A DNA stretch of 64,000 nucleotides from positions 6,572,001 to 6,636,000 of the forward strand of contig NC_083382.1 in assembly GCF_031755915.1 (NCBI RefSeq), given 5' to 3'. A program made the translations under genes and the position numbers. Below, one piece after another: positions 1 to 11,456 of the stretch. This DNA is from Ziziphus jujuba. Its lineage: Eukaryota; Streptophyta; Magnoliopsida; Rosales; Rhamnaceae. The notes beneath the pieces were generated by a model. It had not been told where the DNA came from and did not search any database. It saw only the letters and a list, made by a program, of their open reading frames with translations. The first letter of the stretch is position 1, and the number at the start of each line of letters is the position of its first letter.

Positions 1-480
1 AGAGATTTGGTACATTTTCACACGTATAAAGAGAGCAACTCACTCGCACACTCTCACTCACTCACACAAATGAGCAACACACACTAACATACACTCACTC
101 AATTTTGATGGCCACACTAGGACACAAAACACCCTTTCACGCACTTCTCACACACTCACACGTCACTCACTCTTTTTCTTTTGCTACTGAACATGACACA
201 TGAGAGCTCTCTCACTCTAGAAGCCTACTCTACCCACTTGAGTAGCTCAGATTATAAGGAGGACCAAGCTTCTTATTTATACTTTGACAATATCGGTGGA
301 TTTAGCTTACTCAAAGCTTCTAGACTTCTCCTCACAGTCGGTGCTCCATGTTGCAATATTAGATATTTTTTTCACCAATCACGAAGTTGTACTTGCTTTC
401 CGAATATATCAAGTATAATAGATAATTCTAGAAGCCTAAGTCAATGTTGAATATTCAAGACATAAACTCTCAAGTTTTGG
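1..480 (-). mobile_element. Possible LTR fragment with heat-shock-like motifs
   Basis: No protein of known type is visible. The first 130 bases are rich in CACT/CACA. Read on the minus strand there is a TATA-like stretch (TATAAATAAG, near 262-272), and upstream of it two heat-shock-element-like cores: TTCTAGAA at about 426-433 and TCTAGAAGC at about 315-330, with a further TCTAGAAGC near 218. This spacing recalls heat-responsive copia LTRs. The LTR ends cannot be fixed and the element may run off the left edge. It lies in the expected intron after exon 3 of TNL1. Confidence 0.3.
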
Positions 481-658
481 GACCGTTGACATGTCAGGGA
501 TTTTGGTAAAAAATTTGGAGAAACTTAAGTTGACAAATTTCAAGTTCTCAAAATTCTGTAGACAAAAGAGAAGAAAAAAACAAAGAGATTATGAAATTAG
601 CTACCAAGAGTACAAAACTTGAACAAATTTAAAACCGTAAACTACATAATGAATGTAC

Positions 659-934
659 CTTGAATCCTTCACCTAACTGATGGATATGGCTATGAGGCAT
701 GTTGAGTATGACAAGTTGTTTTGGACCCAGATTGAATGGCAATGTTGGAAATTGGTATCCAGACCAATCAATGTACTTTAACTCAGTAGGAAGATACTCA
801 ACGGCTGTTGAAATAACCACATTACGAAATATAAGCAACCGAAGCCTCTTCATGTTCTCGAATGCTTTAGCACTCAAGCATAGAGTTTTTGGTTCGGGCA
901 AGTCCAACTTAATGCCTTCAATTGCATTCGTTCC
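659..934 (-). pseudogene. TNL1 exon 3 (linker and first LRRs)
   Basis: An open 276-bp exon with acceptor TTTAG|GGAACG at 935/934 and donor AAG|GTACAT at 659/658. It begins GTNAIEGIKLDLPE, the usual start of the TNL linker exon, and continues FENMKRLRLLIF, LPTELKYIDWSGYQFPTLP and LVILNMPHSHIHQL, matching the exon-3 pattern of TNL3 and TNL4. It is in phase with exon 2. Confidence 0.85.
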
Positions 935-1042
935 CTAAATGTTCAGACCAGATCACAATACATTAGCATTTTATGTACTAAAAACATACATAGTCTCTAC
1001 TTGTTAGATCAAAAGAGCAGCAGGTCCAAATAGATGACTTAC

Positions 1043-2147
1043 CAGGTTCTCTAAAAGTACGTAGAAAACATCCTCAGGAAACCACAATCTACTTCGTTTC
1101 CCTACTTCAAGGGATTCTTGGCGGACAATTTCCCAACCCACTTCTTGGAGTAACTGATGCATTCTCACCTTATCCGACTCTATGGTTATGAGAGACATAT
1201 CAAGAAGAACCTCGAATCCGTCGATTGGCGAGAACTTAAAACTACTCCCAAGAACTTTGATGACATGATCTTTGTCGTCTCCAACTAAGAAACATGCAAT
1301 ATCAAGGAAAATAGTTTTCACATTATCTTCTAAAGCATCAAAACTTATTTTAAGTGCTTCATAAACCTGCTTGTTGGGTTTGCTTTCCAAATTGTCAACT
1401 GCACTCTCCCATGCAGGTTTGCTCCTCCTACATAGATAGGAACCCAACACTACAAGTGCTAACGGAAGGCCATCAGTATAACGCACAATACGTTCTGAGA
1501 GCTCGTAATAATCTTCTATAGGTTTGTTCTCTTTAAAAGCATTCAAGCTAAGGAGCTCAAGCGCATCATGACAGTCAGGTCCCTCAACCTCATATGTCTT
1601 ATGGGCTCCGTAAAAGGTTAGGAAGTGCTTATTTCTAGTCGTAACGATAATTCTACTTCCTGAGCCAAACCAATCAGGTGTTCGAGCCAATTTGTCCAAC
1701 TGCTCGAAGTGATCCACATCATCAAGAACTAGAAGTATTCTCTTGTTACCAAGCCTTTCCTTCATAATGTTGATACCTCTATCAGTAGTCCCAACCTTTA
1801 AGTTTTCTATCCCCCAGCATATCAAATAGAAGTGTTTCCTGTAATTGAACTAGGCCACAATATTGGTTTGATGTTTCTCTAACATTTGCAAGGAAGCTGG
1901 CACCTTCAAACTCATCAGCAAATTTATTGAAAACAACTTTAGCAATAGTTGTCTTGTCTTACCTACACCACCAATTCCATATATTCCTATCACTTGGGCA
2001 TCATCATCTGATCCAACATTCCTCAACAGATCCAAGTCCTTAACACGAGCTTCTAATCCAACTGGGTTCTTGGCTTCATCTAGATGTGTGCGATTCAATT
2101 TGCTCAATGCCGCTTCCACAATAATTTGGATTAACTGGGATTCATCT
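1043..2147 (-). pseudogene. TNL1 exon 2 (NB-ARC domain), two frameshifts
   Basis: The acceptor is TACAG at about 2148 and the donor CTG|GTAAGT at 1043/1042. Order: RDESQLIQ linker, P-loop GIYGIGGVGKT, frameshift, FEGASFLANVRE (RNBS-A), frameshift, KRILLVLDDVD (kinase-2), GSRIIVTTRNK (RNBS-B), GLPLALVVLGS, FLDIACFLVGDDKD (RNBS-D), VRMHQLLQEVG (MHD position, D to Q). The length matches the same exon in TNL4. Confidence 0.85.
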
Positions 2148-2259
2148 CTGTACATAGATTCAAAAGAAAATAAGAAAATTATAATACACAAAAAGCTGCC
2201 AAAATTGATAAAACTAGGCAGAATTAATAATTAATCAGGAAATTAATGTGTGTAAATCT

Positions 2260-2368
2260 TTTTGAAACAAAACAAATTAATTTGTAAAAATTTTATATAT
2301 TTATTTTATTATTATTTTTTAACCAATATAGAAGAAATTCGATTACCCCTCTCTTTCTCATTTCAACT

Positions 2369-2406
<38 letters not shown>

Positions 2407-2507
2407 TTGAGACAAAACAAATTAATTTGTAAAATTTTTATATATTTATTTTATTAATTTTTTCAACCAATATCGAAGAAATTTGATTACCCCTCTCTTT
2501 CTCATTT

Positions 2508-2568
<61 letters not shown>
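2260..2568. repeat. Tandem duplication with (TA)n in TNL1 intron 1
   Basis: Two near-identical units of about 145-160 bp, 2260-2404 and 2405-2568. Each runs from GAAACAAAACAAATTAATTTG-like sequence through CCCCTCTCTTTCTCATTT and ends in a long (TA)n run (2373-2404 and 2511-2568). A third (TA)n tract lies at about 2858-2894. Confidence 0.85.
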
Positions 2569-2576
<8 letters not shown>

Positions 2577-2851
2577 TTTCCGATAAAAAAAAAAAAAGAT
2601 GAAAAATGTAAAACTCCTCTCCTAAGTAGGAATTAACATAATCAACAACAAAAATGAAGCCCACTGTCAACATTACTACTCCATCTCATTCTAACCTTTC
2701 ATAAATACAGCCCTCTCCAAAGTTACTAATTTAAGTCAAAATTAAAACTACCTTCAAAAAAGGAAACAGTTAGTCAAACATGCTCCATCTTCAAAATCCT
2801 TATTGCAACAATAAATTTAAACGATACTTTTATTATTATGTGCTTAAATTA

Positions 2852-2900
<49 letters not shown>

Positions 2901-3018
2901 TTCAAAATTTTTATTATTTATATTAAGCATTTGTTTTGCAAACGAATTTACATAGTATATTTTATATAATTTAATACTAATTTTTGCCCCCCACTTACCT
3001 AAATTCGTGGCTCCGCCC
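2569..3018. other. Rest of TNL1 intron 1: AT-rich, possible transposon end
   Basis: No gene. AT-rich with homopolymers and (TA)n. Near 2988-3022 there is a block reading, on the minus strand, GGGGCGGAGCCACGAATTTAG followed by a G-run. That resembles the ends of widespread plant repeats, so part of the intron may be transposon-derived. Confidence 0.4.
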
Positions 3019-3537
3019 CAGGTGATCTATATGCCGTCCAGCTAGATTGCCAGCTTCCTTCAAAGCATCCTTCCATTTGGGCAGCTTTTCCTTGTATTTA
3101 ATATTAGTTGAATTAGCTTGGTATACAGCTGATTGCTTCTCCAAAGCTATGTGTCTGATTTCTTACTAGAGACGGTTCCACATTGAAAAAGATTGGCCAA
3201 ACCAATTGTCGATGCTATTTTCGACGCTCCATGATCCTGACCAGTTCGTCCAAACACCATGGGGATGATGCATAATTTTCAGAGAAGACACCGATGGATA
3301 TTTTAGATGATTCAATTGCTCTGGTCAACGAGGGTGCAATTTCTTCTCCCTTGTGAGCAGCTTGTCTGCAGAAGTATGAATTCCTTTCTGACCTAAAGCA
3401 TTATTAAGATGGGAAATGAAACTGTTACGGATATCTTTTCCTCTGAAACTCAAAAACACGTCGTATTCCAGGCTACGATTAGAAGAAGAAGGAGGAGGAG
3501 AAGAAGAAGAGGTCATCTGGGAAAGCAAATCAGCCAT
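3019..3537 (-). pseudogene. TNL1 exon 1 (TIR domain), frameshifted
   Basis: The ATG at 3537 opens a serine/proline-rich leader, then TIR box 1 (DVFLSFRGKD). After about 70 residues the frame breaks. The downstream part is readable in the next frame ([15 protein letters not shown], then [11 protein letters not shown]), and the terminal TIR helix (KWKDALKEAGNLAGRHI) is readable near 3035-3085. The exon end is approximate; the sequence after it contains a GGCGGAGCC block and runs into AT-rich DNA. Confidence 0.75.
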
Positions 3538-3959
3538 GAATGCAAAATTTATTTATAATTTAGTACATAAGACTTAAGAGTCTCATGCATGCGCTTCAAG
3601 TACTGACACAGCCTCTTGAGGCTGTTCTTGTATGTATATGCATGTATATATATATTTATATTTTCGAAGCAAGCCATCCAGCTCCTAATTGCAGACCACT
3701 TTCGCTGCAGTTTCACTCATAAAATAAATAAATAAATATATAAAATAATAATAATAATAATAAATAAATATATAAATAAAGATGTGTGAAAACTAAAGAA
3801 AGGAGGCGGCTAGTGGGAAGAAGATAATCTTAAGTTTTAACCTGATGGGAATGGGCTAGGCTTTTGGAAACGTTTTGGGCTGGTTATGGGCTATGTAATA
3901 AAAATAAATTTGGATTTACAGTTTTTTTTTTTTTTTTAACATTACAAAGTACACCAAAA

Positions 3960-4440
3960 CCCATCCGCCGCATGCTCTCCATGCATAACTCCAAGTCAGT
4001 TAAGTCTTTAAATTTGGACTTGTGCCTTTGTCTCCTTTCATTGGAATTGCATTGCTCTTCACGACTTTGCACATCAGTAACTTCCTCCATATTAATGGTG
4101 ATATCCAAACTGGCCATCATGTCTACTTCCACGTTACACCAGTCGTATGCTTGGGTAGCAATTAGCTCTGATATCAACTGTCATGAACCAACGCTCCCGT
4201 ACGGCACTTAGCATCTTTTTGGGCAAGCTAATACTATGCGGAAGCTAAAAATAGTAAAGCAAGAAGTAGGAGAGTTTGAGAGAATATGAAAAATACTTGT
4301 ATTGCTTGAATTCTTAGATATGTTACAAACTTAAACCTATGTATTCAAGGCATAGATAAAGATGCTCAACCACTTGAGCTAACTTTCTTCGTCAATTTGA
4401 ATTTACTGTTTACTGAAAGAAAAAATAACATGGGGGTTCA
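3960..4440 (-). mobile_element. Possible LTR-retrotransposon remnant
   Basis: On the minus strand, TTCATGACA is followed by a primer-binding-site-like TGATATCAGAGC (4167-4178), one base away from the initiator-Met site TGGTATCAGAGC. A short open frame downstream (about 3950-4177) has the composition of a gag start (MEEVTDVQSREEQC) but no diagnostic domain. The LTR extent to the right is unclear. If real, this helps explain why the conserved TNL upstream block lies 3.3 kb from TNL1 instead of 0.2-0.3 kb. Confidence 0.35.
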
Positions 4441-4891
4441 TGTTTTAAAAAATTAAAAATTTTGCTTTAAATAAATTTTTATTTTTTTACTAAAGATATA
4501 ATAGTAATAGTAATATAAATTTATCAGAAAATGAAAAAAAAAAGATACAAAGTAAATAAAAATATTCTTTTAAAAATAAATAATTCATATAATAAACAAT
4601 TTTTTATTTTAAAAATGGTGAATATTAATTAGAATTAGAATGTACAAGCAGCCAATGGGTTTTGATCGTTAATATTATTTCTATTATCTATGTTCATTTA
4701 AAATTTTTAATTTTTTTATGTGAAAAATTTTATACTTTTAATATAAAATATATAATTTTTATAATTTTATGAACATCTCTATTAATATTTTCATAAAATT
4801 ATAGTTTTGATATTTTCCACCATAATTATATTTTTATAACTTGTTTCACGCACACTTTCCCAAATACGGTCAACTAAGAAGCAACTTCTCT

Positions 4892-4928
<37 letters not shown>

Positions 4929-6096
4929 GGTGGAAACAAACAAGAAGCAACGTTACTGGTGCTTTTTGGAAGATTTTTTTCAACCATTGGATGAAAGCTA
5001 ATAACATCCAACGGTGACAAGAATAAGATACGTAAAACCGGTCACTTGCATAACCGGTTACTTTTCTTTCACCACTCACTTTGTCACCTTTATCACCTCT
5101 TAGTCTCACAATGCATTTTTTTAATTTCATAAACCAAATTAAAACCTTTTAATTTTCAATGGCAAGTACTAAATAACTTAGATTAATATTGATGGTTATA
5201 TTAATTATTATATAATAAAAAATACTTCCAAATAAAAATAGTAAAATGACATTATAATTTTAATATTTCGATAAAAATTAATAGAGATGATTGAAATTTT
5301 TTTTTTTAAAATATCATTCCATTATTATTAATATTTTTTAATGATTCCATATATATATATATATAACCTATCTAGTTATATTAATTGTTATTTATTAAAA
5401 ATTAATATTTTTATTCATAAAAATAATTGAATTATATTATAGAAATCTTAATTCAATTTTCTATTCTTACATAAGCTTTTTAAACTAAAAATTTAAAAAT
5501 TGTACAATATAATTATCTTCTTTTAAATACGCAGACAATTTTTCGCATAGTCACTAACCATTCAATAATTTTCAACCAAAATAGCTGGCCTTAGTGCTGG
5601 TATATAACACAGCAACATTGCTGGTAGTTTTTCAATCGTTAGATGCGAGATCTTTAATATCCAACAGTGAAGAGAGAAAATACAGATTACCTTCTTAATT
5701 AGTTACTTTTTTTTTTTGAACAAATAATTTATTTAACAAATTATCCAAAAACCTCTCATTCCCTATTATTCCATCTATGTTTTCATAGATATAAATAAAG
5801 ATGCTCAACTACTGAAGTTATCTATTTTGCCTTCCTAATCAATTACTTGCTTTATTACTTTCTTCTCATACCAATATATATAATTCAAATAAAATCCATC
5901 TTATTTCATTGAATTAAAGTTTAAATTACATTAATGATCAAATATGAGTTTAGTCACATTTTAAAATTCTATTTAAAAATATATATATATGAATGTTGAA
6001 ACTTTATAATTAATAAATATAATTTTAAACCATAATCTTTAATGTAATAAAAGAATTGAAAAATAAAACCTCATATTAATCCTTATACAAGCATGA

Positions 6097-6133
<37 letters not shown>

Positions 6134-6553
6134 CTTCATGCTCTTTTCTATAAATAAAAGAGTCTTTTAGTAAAATGTCCACAACTTTGAGGGTTGTGAT
6201 CAAATTTATCCACGATTTTTCATAAATATGAAAAGTATTCAAGAGTTTGTTTGAGAGGGCAAAATTACCCTTAAATATCAAAACGCAATCCTTCATAACT
6301 TTTCTCCATAATTCTGCCTTTTTATTGTTTTCGTCTTCGTTTATTGTTTTTCCTTCCCGCAGCAAGAATTTTTAAAACCTTAACAAAAGTTCGAATGACG
6401 CTAATCGCCTTTGTCATTGATTCAAAGCTCAAGCTTACTTTTAGTTTTCATATTTATTTTAAAATAGCTAATTACAAAATATTTGTTAACTAATCTTAAG
6501 TATTGTGTGTAATTTTGAAAATTAGAAGAATTATTTATTTTAATTTTTTAACG

Positions 6554-6587
<34 letters not shown>

Positions 6588-6869
6588 TTCCTATTTCTCA
6601 CCAACAAATAACAATGATATTTTTGAATTTAACATAATTTTATAAATTAAAATATTGTACACAATTTTATAATGTTATATAACTGAGAATATTAATTAAG
6701 ATCTTATTAAGTTTTGATATCTAGGATCAGCTAAAAAGAAAAAATGATGAGGCGCAATTAATTATTATTTTAAAATTAAAATATTAATTTAATATAATTA
6801 AAATGTTAATTAAATGCCAATTTTTCGTTTTTTAAAACAACACAGAGAAATTGTCTTGTTTATTTATCA
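4441..6869. other. AT-rich intergenic DNA, no gene seen
   Basis: Long A/T homopolymers (T-run at about 4897-4927) and (TA)n at 5351-5364, 6101-6130 and 6553-6586. Two diverged copies of short sequences recur: CATAGATA...AAAGATGCTCAAC near 4356 and 5778, and a TTTTTCAACCATTGGATG / AACATCCAACGGTGA-like pair near 4976-5020 and 5628-5670. No open frame resembles a known protein. Confidence 0.6.
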
Positions 6870-7110
6870 GAGATAGATCTGTATAGTAACTGGATTAGGA
6901 AAGCTTCCATGGGAATGGAAAGAATGTTTATTAATTCATTGTTCAACAACAAATAATTTGGTAGAGCAACCCAGCTGATCAAGTTAATGTTCATTTACTA
7001 GAAATTGTACAAGTTCGTCATTTACACAAATAGGCTCCCATAGTAATTGGTTTGACCATATAGCTGGTTGACAGGGTCCTGTTTGACTAGCTTTATGCCT
7101 CTTTTTTTTT
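6870..7110 (-). promoter_or_regulatory. Conserved TNL upstream block (TNL1 copy, displaced)
   Basis: Carries AAAGCTTCCATGGGAATGGAAAG (6900-6922 region), TTAATTCATTG, TAGAGCAACC and AGAAATTGTACAAG, in the same order as blocks just upstream of TNL2 (24455-24680) and TNL3 (50295-50650). It is shared spacer DNA of the cluster and may contain promoter sequence, but function is inferred only from conservation and position. Confidence 0.5.
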
Positions 7111-8251
7111 GGAAATGTTTTTTTTTTGCTTTTTTTTTTTTTTTTTTTTTTTTGGTTTCATTGACTAACTTTATCTTACGCCTTGTGTGGAAACCTTTCA
7201 TTCAAAAAGAAAAATAAAAATAAATAAATGAAAAGAAGAAAAAATAAAGCTTGTTTATTCGATTACTGCCATAATATACTCTTTTCATAAAAGAGGAAAA
7301 CAGCTCTAGAAGGTAAGGCTAATTGAAAAGTATAATATCCTTTTTGAAAAAAATTTCATTTATTCCGGTTTGAAAAAAATTTTGAAATAATTTGTTTTAT
7401 GAGAATTAGTTTTATGGAATTCCTTTTCTTGTCCTAATATAATTCCTAACACATTTTTAGCATCTTTCTTTAAACATTTTTTGTTTATATTGAAAACGCA
7501 AGAAGTAGTGTGAGTTATTAAAATGCCCTTATATTTGTAGCAATAATATTATGAATTTAAGTTTTTATTTTTTTTAAATTATACAACTCCATGCAACTAT
7601 AATAAGTTATTATCTTTTTAAAAAGCTATATTAGATTAAATAATACTTTTATTATTAAAATTTAATTGTGAACCATAAATGTTCCTCCTCATAAAATACA
7701 TGTCAAAAAAAGAAAAAAGAAAAGAAAATCATTCCTTCAAATAATACGATGCCAAGAATACAAATATTAAAATGAAGTAAAAATTGCAAAATTATAGGTA
7801 CCCAAGAGTAAATCATTTTTCTTCAAAAGAAAAAAGAGAGTAAATCATTAAAGCATGTTCAAAAGAATAACAAGGAAATAGAAGAAAATATTAAACATAC
7901 AAACAATTAAATTAATCTGTTTTCAAATTGAGGGCAAAATCTCTTTAATGGAATATGTAAAATCAATTTTCCAAGGAATCTAGAATATACATTATCTTTT
8001 TTTTTTTTTTTTTTTTTTTTGGGAAGAACCATCACCCTACATTCCTAAGTTATGAGAATTGGACTCCCAACATACACAAAATTTCATAGCCTTGAAAATC
8101 ATATATAAACACAAAAAGTTATCTTTTCAAGGAAAATTTCCCACGAGAAGTTAAATAAATTTTTTTCTAATTTATCTTTCTCTTTTATATAGTTAGTCCT
8201 AATAATCTTATTTTTGTTTTTTGTATTTAATTTAATCTATTTGACGGAAAG

Positions 8252-8286
<35 letters not shown>

Positions 8287-8807
8287 ACTTTGAACTCTTC
8301 TTCTATATAGGATCCCACATTCCTTGGCGGTCAGTCGGTTAAGGCTCTGTTTGCAGCACATGGTTAGAGTAGTGGTTGAGTAGTTTTGTGAATATTTAGG
8401 CTGGCAATTTTTCTTTTCTTTCTTTTATTATTATTATTATTTTTTATCTAAGTCGGTAGATAAGATTTGTGGGTCATGAACCTATGGACTATGGTATGCT
8501 TCCTGATTGAACATTAGCCTACACAACTTGCAATATTTATAATATCACCCCTGTAGTTTTGATGAAACATTCTACTGCATCCCAACATAGATATAGTAGC
8601 ATGGTATATGGATAATGTATGTATAGTCATGGTATTACAGTAGGGAAGCTACATGAACATTTGCAGAGATTACTCAAGTGATAAAGAAAGGGTTAAACCT
8701 ACAAAAGTGATTCATTAGCCAGCCAAGTAAAAATATGGCATGCCACTGCTAGCATGTAAAATCGTGCTTCTTCTGTAATGTTATGCTATGCTTCAAGATG
8801 ATAGCAA
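7111..8807. other. AT-rich intergenic DNA, no gene seen
   Basis: Long T and A runs (about 7134-7155, 7997-8022, 8258-8284), no supported coding region, no clear repeat ends. Confidence 0.6.
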
Positions 8808-9492
8808 CAGGAACAGGATCGGCCCTGACCATGGCCCTGGTCTGCAATGATACAAGGACCTATTTTGGTTAGGATCCTCAGTTTTCAAAATATATATTTT
8901 AAATATTTTTTAATTTTGTTTAAATATTTAATATAGTTTGAAACATTGAAATATTAATTGTTTTAGGAAAAATGCTAATACGAAATGGATCCTTTTTCTT
9001 TCTTTTTTTATTCTTATTAATTAGTTGTTAATACCTTAAATGTTGTTGTAATTTTTTCCCCCAAAAAAAAAAAAAATACAACCATAATTATCTTTTTTTT
9101 TTTTTTTTTTACCTCCAATAAAACTATCGATTTGTGTGATTTACCTTTATATTTCTTGGATATATATTACAATAATAATTGTTTTAATAAAAATACTAGA
9201 TGGGGCCCTTTTTTTTTTTGTTGTTCTTATTAAATGGCCATTAATACCTTTAAATAATATTGTATTTTTCCAAAACAAAATACAACCATAATTGTCTTTT
9301 TTTTTTTTTTTTGTCCCTCTTTCCAATGAAGCTATAATTTTGTGTGATTAACTTTTATATTCCTTGGATATATACAAAAATCTATTTCATAAAAATTACT
9401 CTGTTCGTTAATTGTATTTAATTTATTTTAAATATTGATAAAAAGCTAAACTATAAATTTGATCTACCCCCAAAATTTCAGGGCCGGTCCTG
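8808..9492. mobile_element. Non-autonomous hAT-type DNA transposon (685 bp)
   Basis: An 8-bp target duplication GATAGCAA flanks it exactly (8800-8807 and 9493-9500). The left end contains CAGGATCGGCCCTG (8814-8827), and the reverse complement of the right end is CAGGACCGGCCCTG (9479-9492), a terminal inverted repeat of 13/14. The 8-bp duplication and CAGG ends point to the hAT superfamily. Inside there is a tandem duplication of roughly 210 bp (about 8950-9170 and 9171-9375, each with TACAACCATAATT and a long T-run). No transposase is visible. Confidence 0.8.
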
Positions 9493-9569
9493 GATAGCAA
9501 GCATTTGGAAGGTACAAATATTGTTCCCTGGGACATTCATATATAAAAGTCTGCTAACTAGTTAGTCAT

Positions 9570-10800
9570 CCATTCAATGAACTTGGATTTCGAACACGAT
9601 ATTGTCTTGTTTTCAATTGATTCTATAATTATTATTAGTAAAACCTCTGTTTCTTATACCAAGAGAGTTCTATATTTTTTAAAGTGCTTTCCTATTTTAA
9701 CGGGAAGGCCAAAGAGAACAATCTACTGTGCTCAGCTTTCACACATGCAGGTGCCTATGCTATATTGTTGTGATGGATCTGTTAGATATATCTTCGAACT
9801 AATAGTTTTCTTTGTGGTGAAGAAAAAAGGCAACTCTGTTAATATGCAACAAGTTCTATACCACTTAAAGAGCTTGGACCCCTGCTTTGCGACTACATTG
9901 CTCGTCGTTTGTAAGAAAAACATACTTCTTTATGGTCATAACTTATCAGTATTCATGCAAGGTCACAGTGATTTAACTTGTACTCAGAAAAATTGATAAG
10001 ATCGCAGTGTAAATGCTCTTGTAGGTTATTTTTACGTTGTACATATCCAATACTTACGTGTAGGCATTTGTCTTAGTTTCTTCACTGTGCATTTTTGTAA
10101 AGATAAATTAGGTACAAATAAAACCTTTAATAATTTCATCATATCTAATTCGACTGCTTCACCTAACACAGCATCAGGGAATTGATTCTGACAGGGCAAA
10201 TGGTGCATCTCGCAAGCAGTTCGTCGAGTCTAATTTTCCTTTGAACGAGGCTTACCATTATTTATCATATTAAAAATGTTCATCAGGTACGTTTATAATG
10301 TTTTATGTTTTACATTATGTTTTCTATATAGCGCATTAGTTTTCATTCACCATTTAATTAATGGCTTCATCTTTACTTCTAAGGTATCTTATGATCCCTT
10401 TGATCTCCTAATGTTAAAGAATATATTCAAAAAAAAAAAGAAAAAGAAAAAGGAAAGTTGTACAATCTTTCCTGGAGACTTGTGATACAAGTAATAACAT
10501 GACTTGGACACACCCTCAGATAAAGGAAAAAAAGATATAATACAGAATAGACATCATCATATAAGTGTTCATGCAATTAATGCACTCGTTTCCGTGATGT
10601 TAGGTAAATATCATGCATCAATATATTTGCAGACTTATATTTTCCTTTATTTTTCCTCTAGTCATCTAGTTAAATTCGCTTAAATGGTTTTCATTGTGTA
10701 TGGACGATATCCTGCATTTGCTGGCAGAATACAAATGGATCCTACCAGACTAAAAGGAAAGAGATGGAATGTTATGAACTAATTGGAAGATCCTGTAGAC
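9570..10800. other. Duplicated TNL spacer DNA (between TNL1 and TNL2)
   Basis: Not coding as far as I can see. Several blocks recur in order elsewhere in the window: ACATATCCAATACTTAC (about 10040; also near 25028), GGGCAAATGGTGCATC to TTCATCAGGT (about 10195-10285; also 25317-25407 and 52795-52858), ACATGACTTGGACAC (about 10497; also 25665, and split by the gypsy element at 53124/58399) and TTTGCTGGCAGAATAC (about 10717; also 36887). These show that gene and spacer were duplicated together. Confidence 0.75.
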
Positions 10801-11456
10801 TTGTATGTGTTAGAGTTGGTGACTTGAATTCTTGTTGACCCAACCCGAAAAGCTCATGGTGTGACCTGTTTGATGAAATTTATTTTGAGAGAAAAAATGG
10901 GGCTCTGTGGTGGTAGCGGAGGTTGAGGGCCGACAGACCTGAGACCGTAGCCGACCCTTTCCAATTTTTAGTTTATTCCATCCGTACAATATATATATAT
11001 ATTTTCGGGATTTTTTTTTGGTTGTATTATTTTTTGAGAGTTTTAGTCGTTCTATTTTGCTCACCTTTTGTACTAATCTTTATTAATAAAAGTTTACCTC
11101 TCTTGGCCCATGATTTTTTCCCATCAAGGATTTTCCACGTAAATCTGTATGTTCTATTTTATTCTTCTACTGCTATTGTTTTATTTTATTTTTCATAACA
11201 GTACATATGTTCAATTCAAAATTATATATCAACTGTCTTCCTTAAGTTCTGGGGTTTTTGCCTCTGTTTTGGGATTTCTTTCTTACCTCATTACTGTTTT
11301 TAGAGACTGTTGTAGATACAAATGTATAATTAACGATATCATAACGCGTATAGATTTGATAAGTACATTAAGCTAGTACAAAACAGAAAAATGTGAGGTG
11401 TATATTCTGTGGAGTATTCAGTAAATCCCTTCTTCACCTCATTCTATCCAAGTTAT
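10801..11456. other. Intergenic DNA 3' of TNL2, no gene seen
   Basis: Mixed AT-rich sequence with a short (TA)n near 10990. Open frames here are short, overlap on both strands and lack recognisable domains. Confidence 0.5.

Larger units (their letters stand above)
659..3537 (-). pseudogene. TNL1: TIR-NBS-LRR resistance gene, frameshifted, 3' part outside or lost
   Basis: Related to intracellular TIR-NB-ARC-LRR immune receptors (TMV resistance protein N type). The TIR exon is about 3019-3537, the NB-ARC exon 1043-2147 and the linker/first-LRR exon 659-934. The TIR start (YDVFLSFRGKDIRNSF) is clear, but a 1-nt frameshift near 3335-3345 moves the rest ([21 protein letters not shown]) to another frame, followed by a stop. 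The NB-ARC exon has two more frameshifts, right after the P-loop (GGVGKT, about 1955) and near 1820. Kinase-2 (LLVLDDVD), GLPLAL and FLDIACF are intact; the MHD position reads MHQ. Splice sites remain at 934/935 and 658/659. No LRR or C-JID exon is visible to the left; they may lie outside the window. Confidence 0.85.

Noticed and set aside
3884..4177. 97-codon minus-strand frame as a gene
   Set aside because: Ends in a lysine run from poly-T and has no recognisable domain; at most a decayed gag start.
9577..9996. 139-codon plus-strand frame
   Set aside because: The DNA is shared spacer: it matches non-coding blocks near 24650 and 50680, with no conservation of the frame and no known domain.
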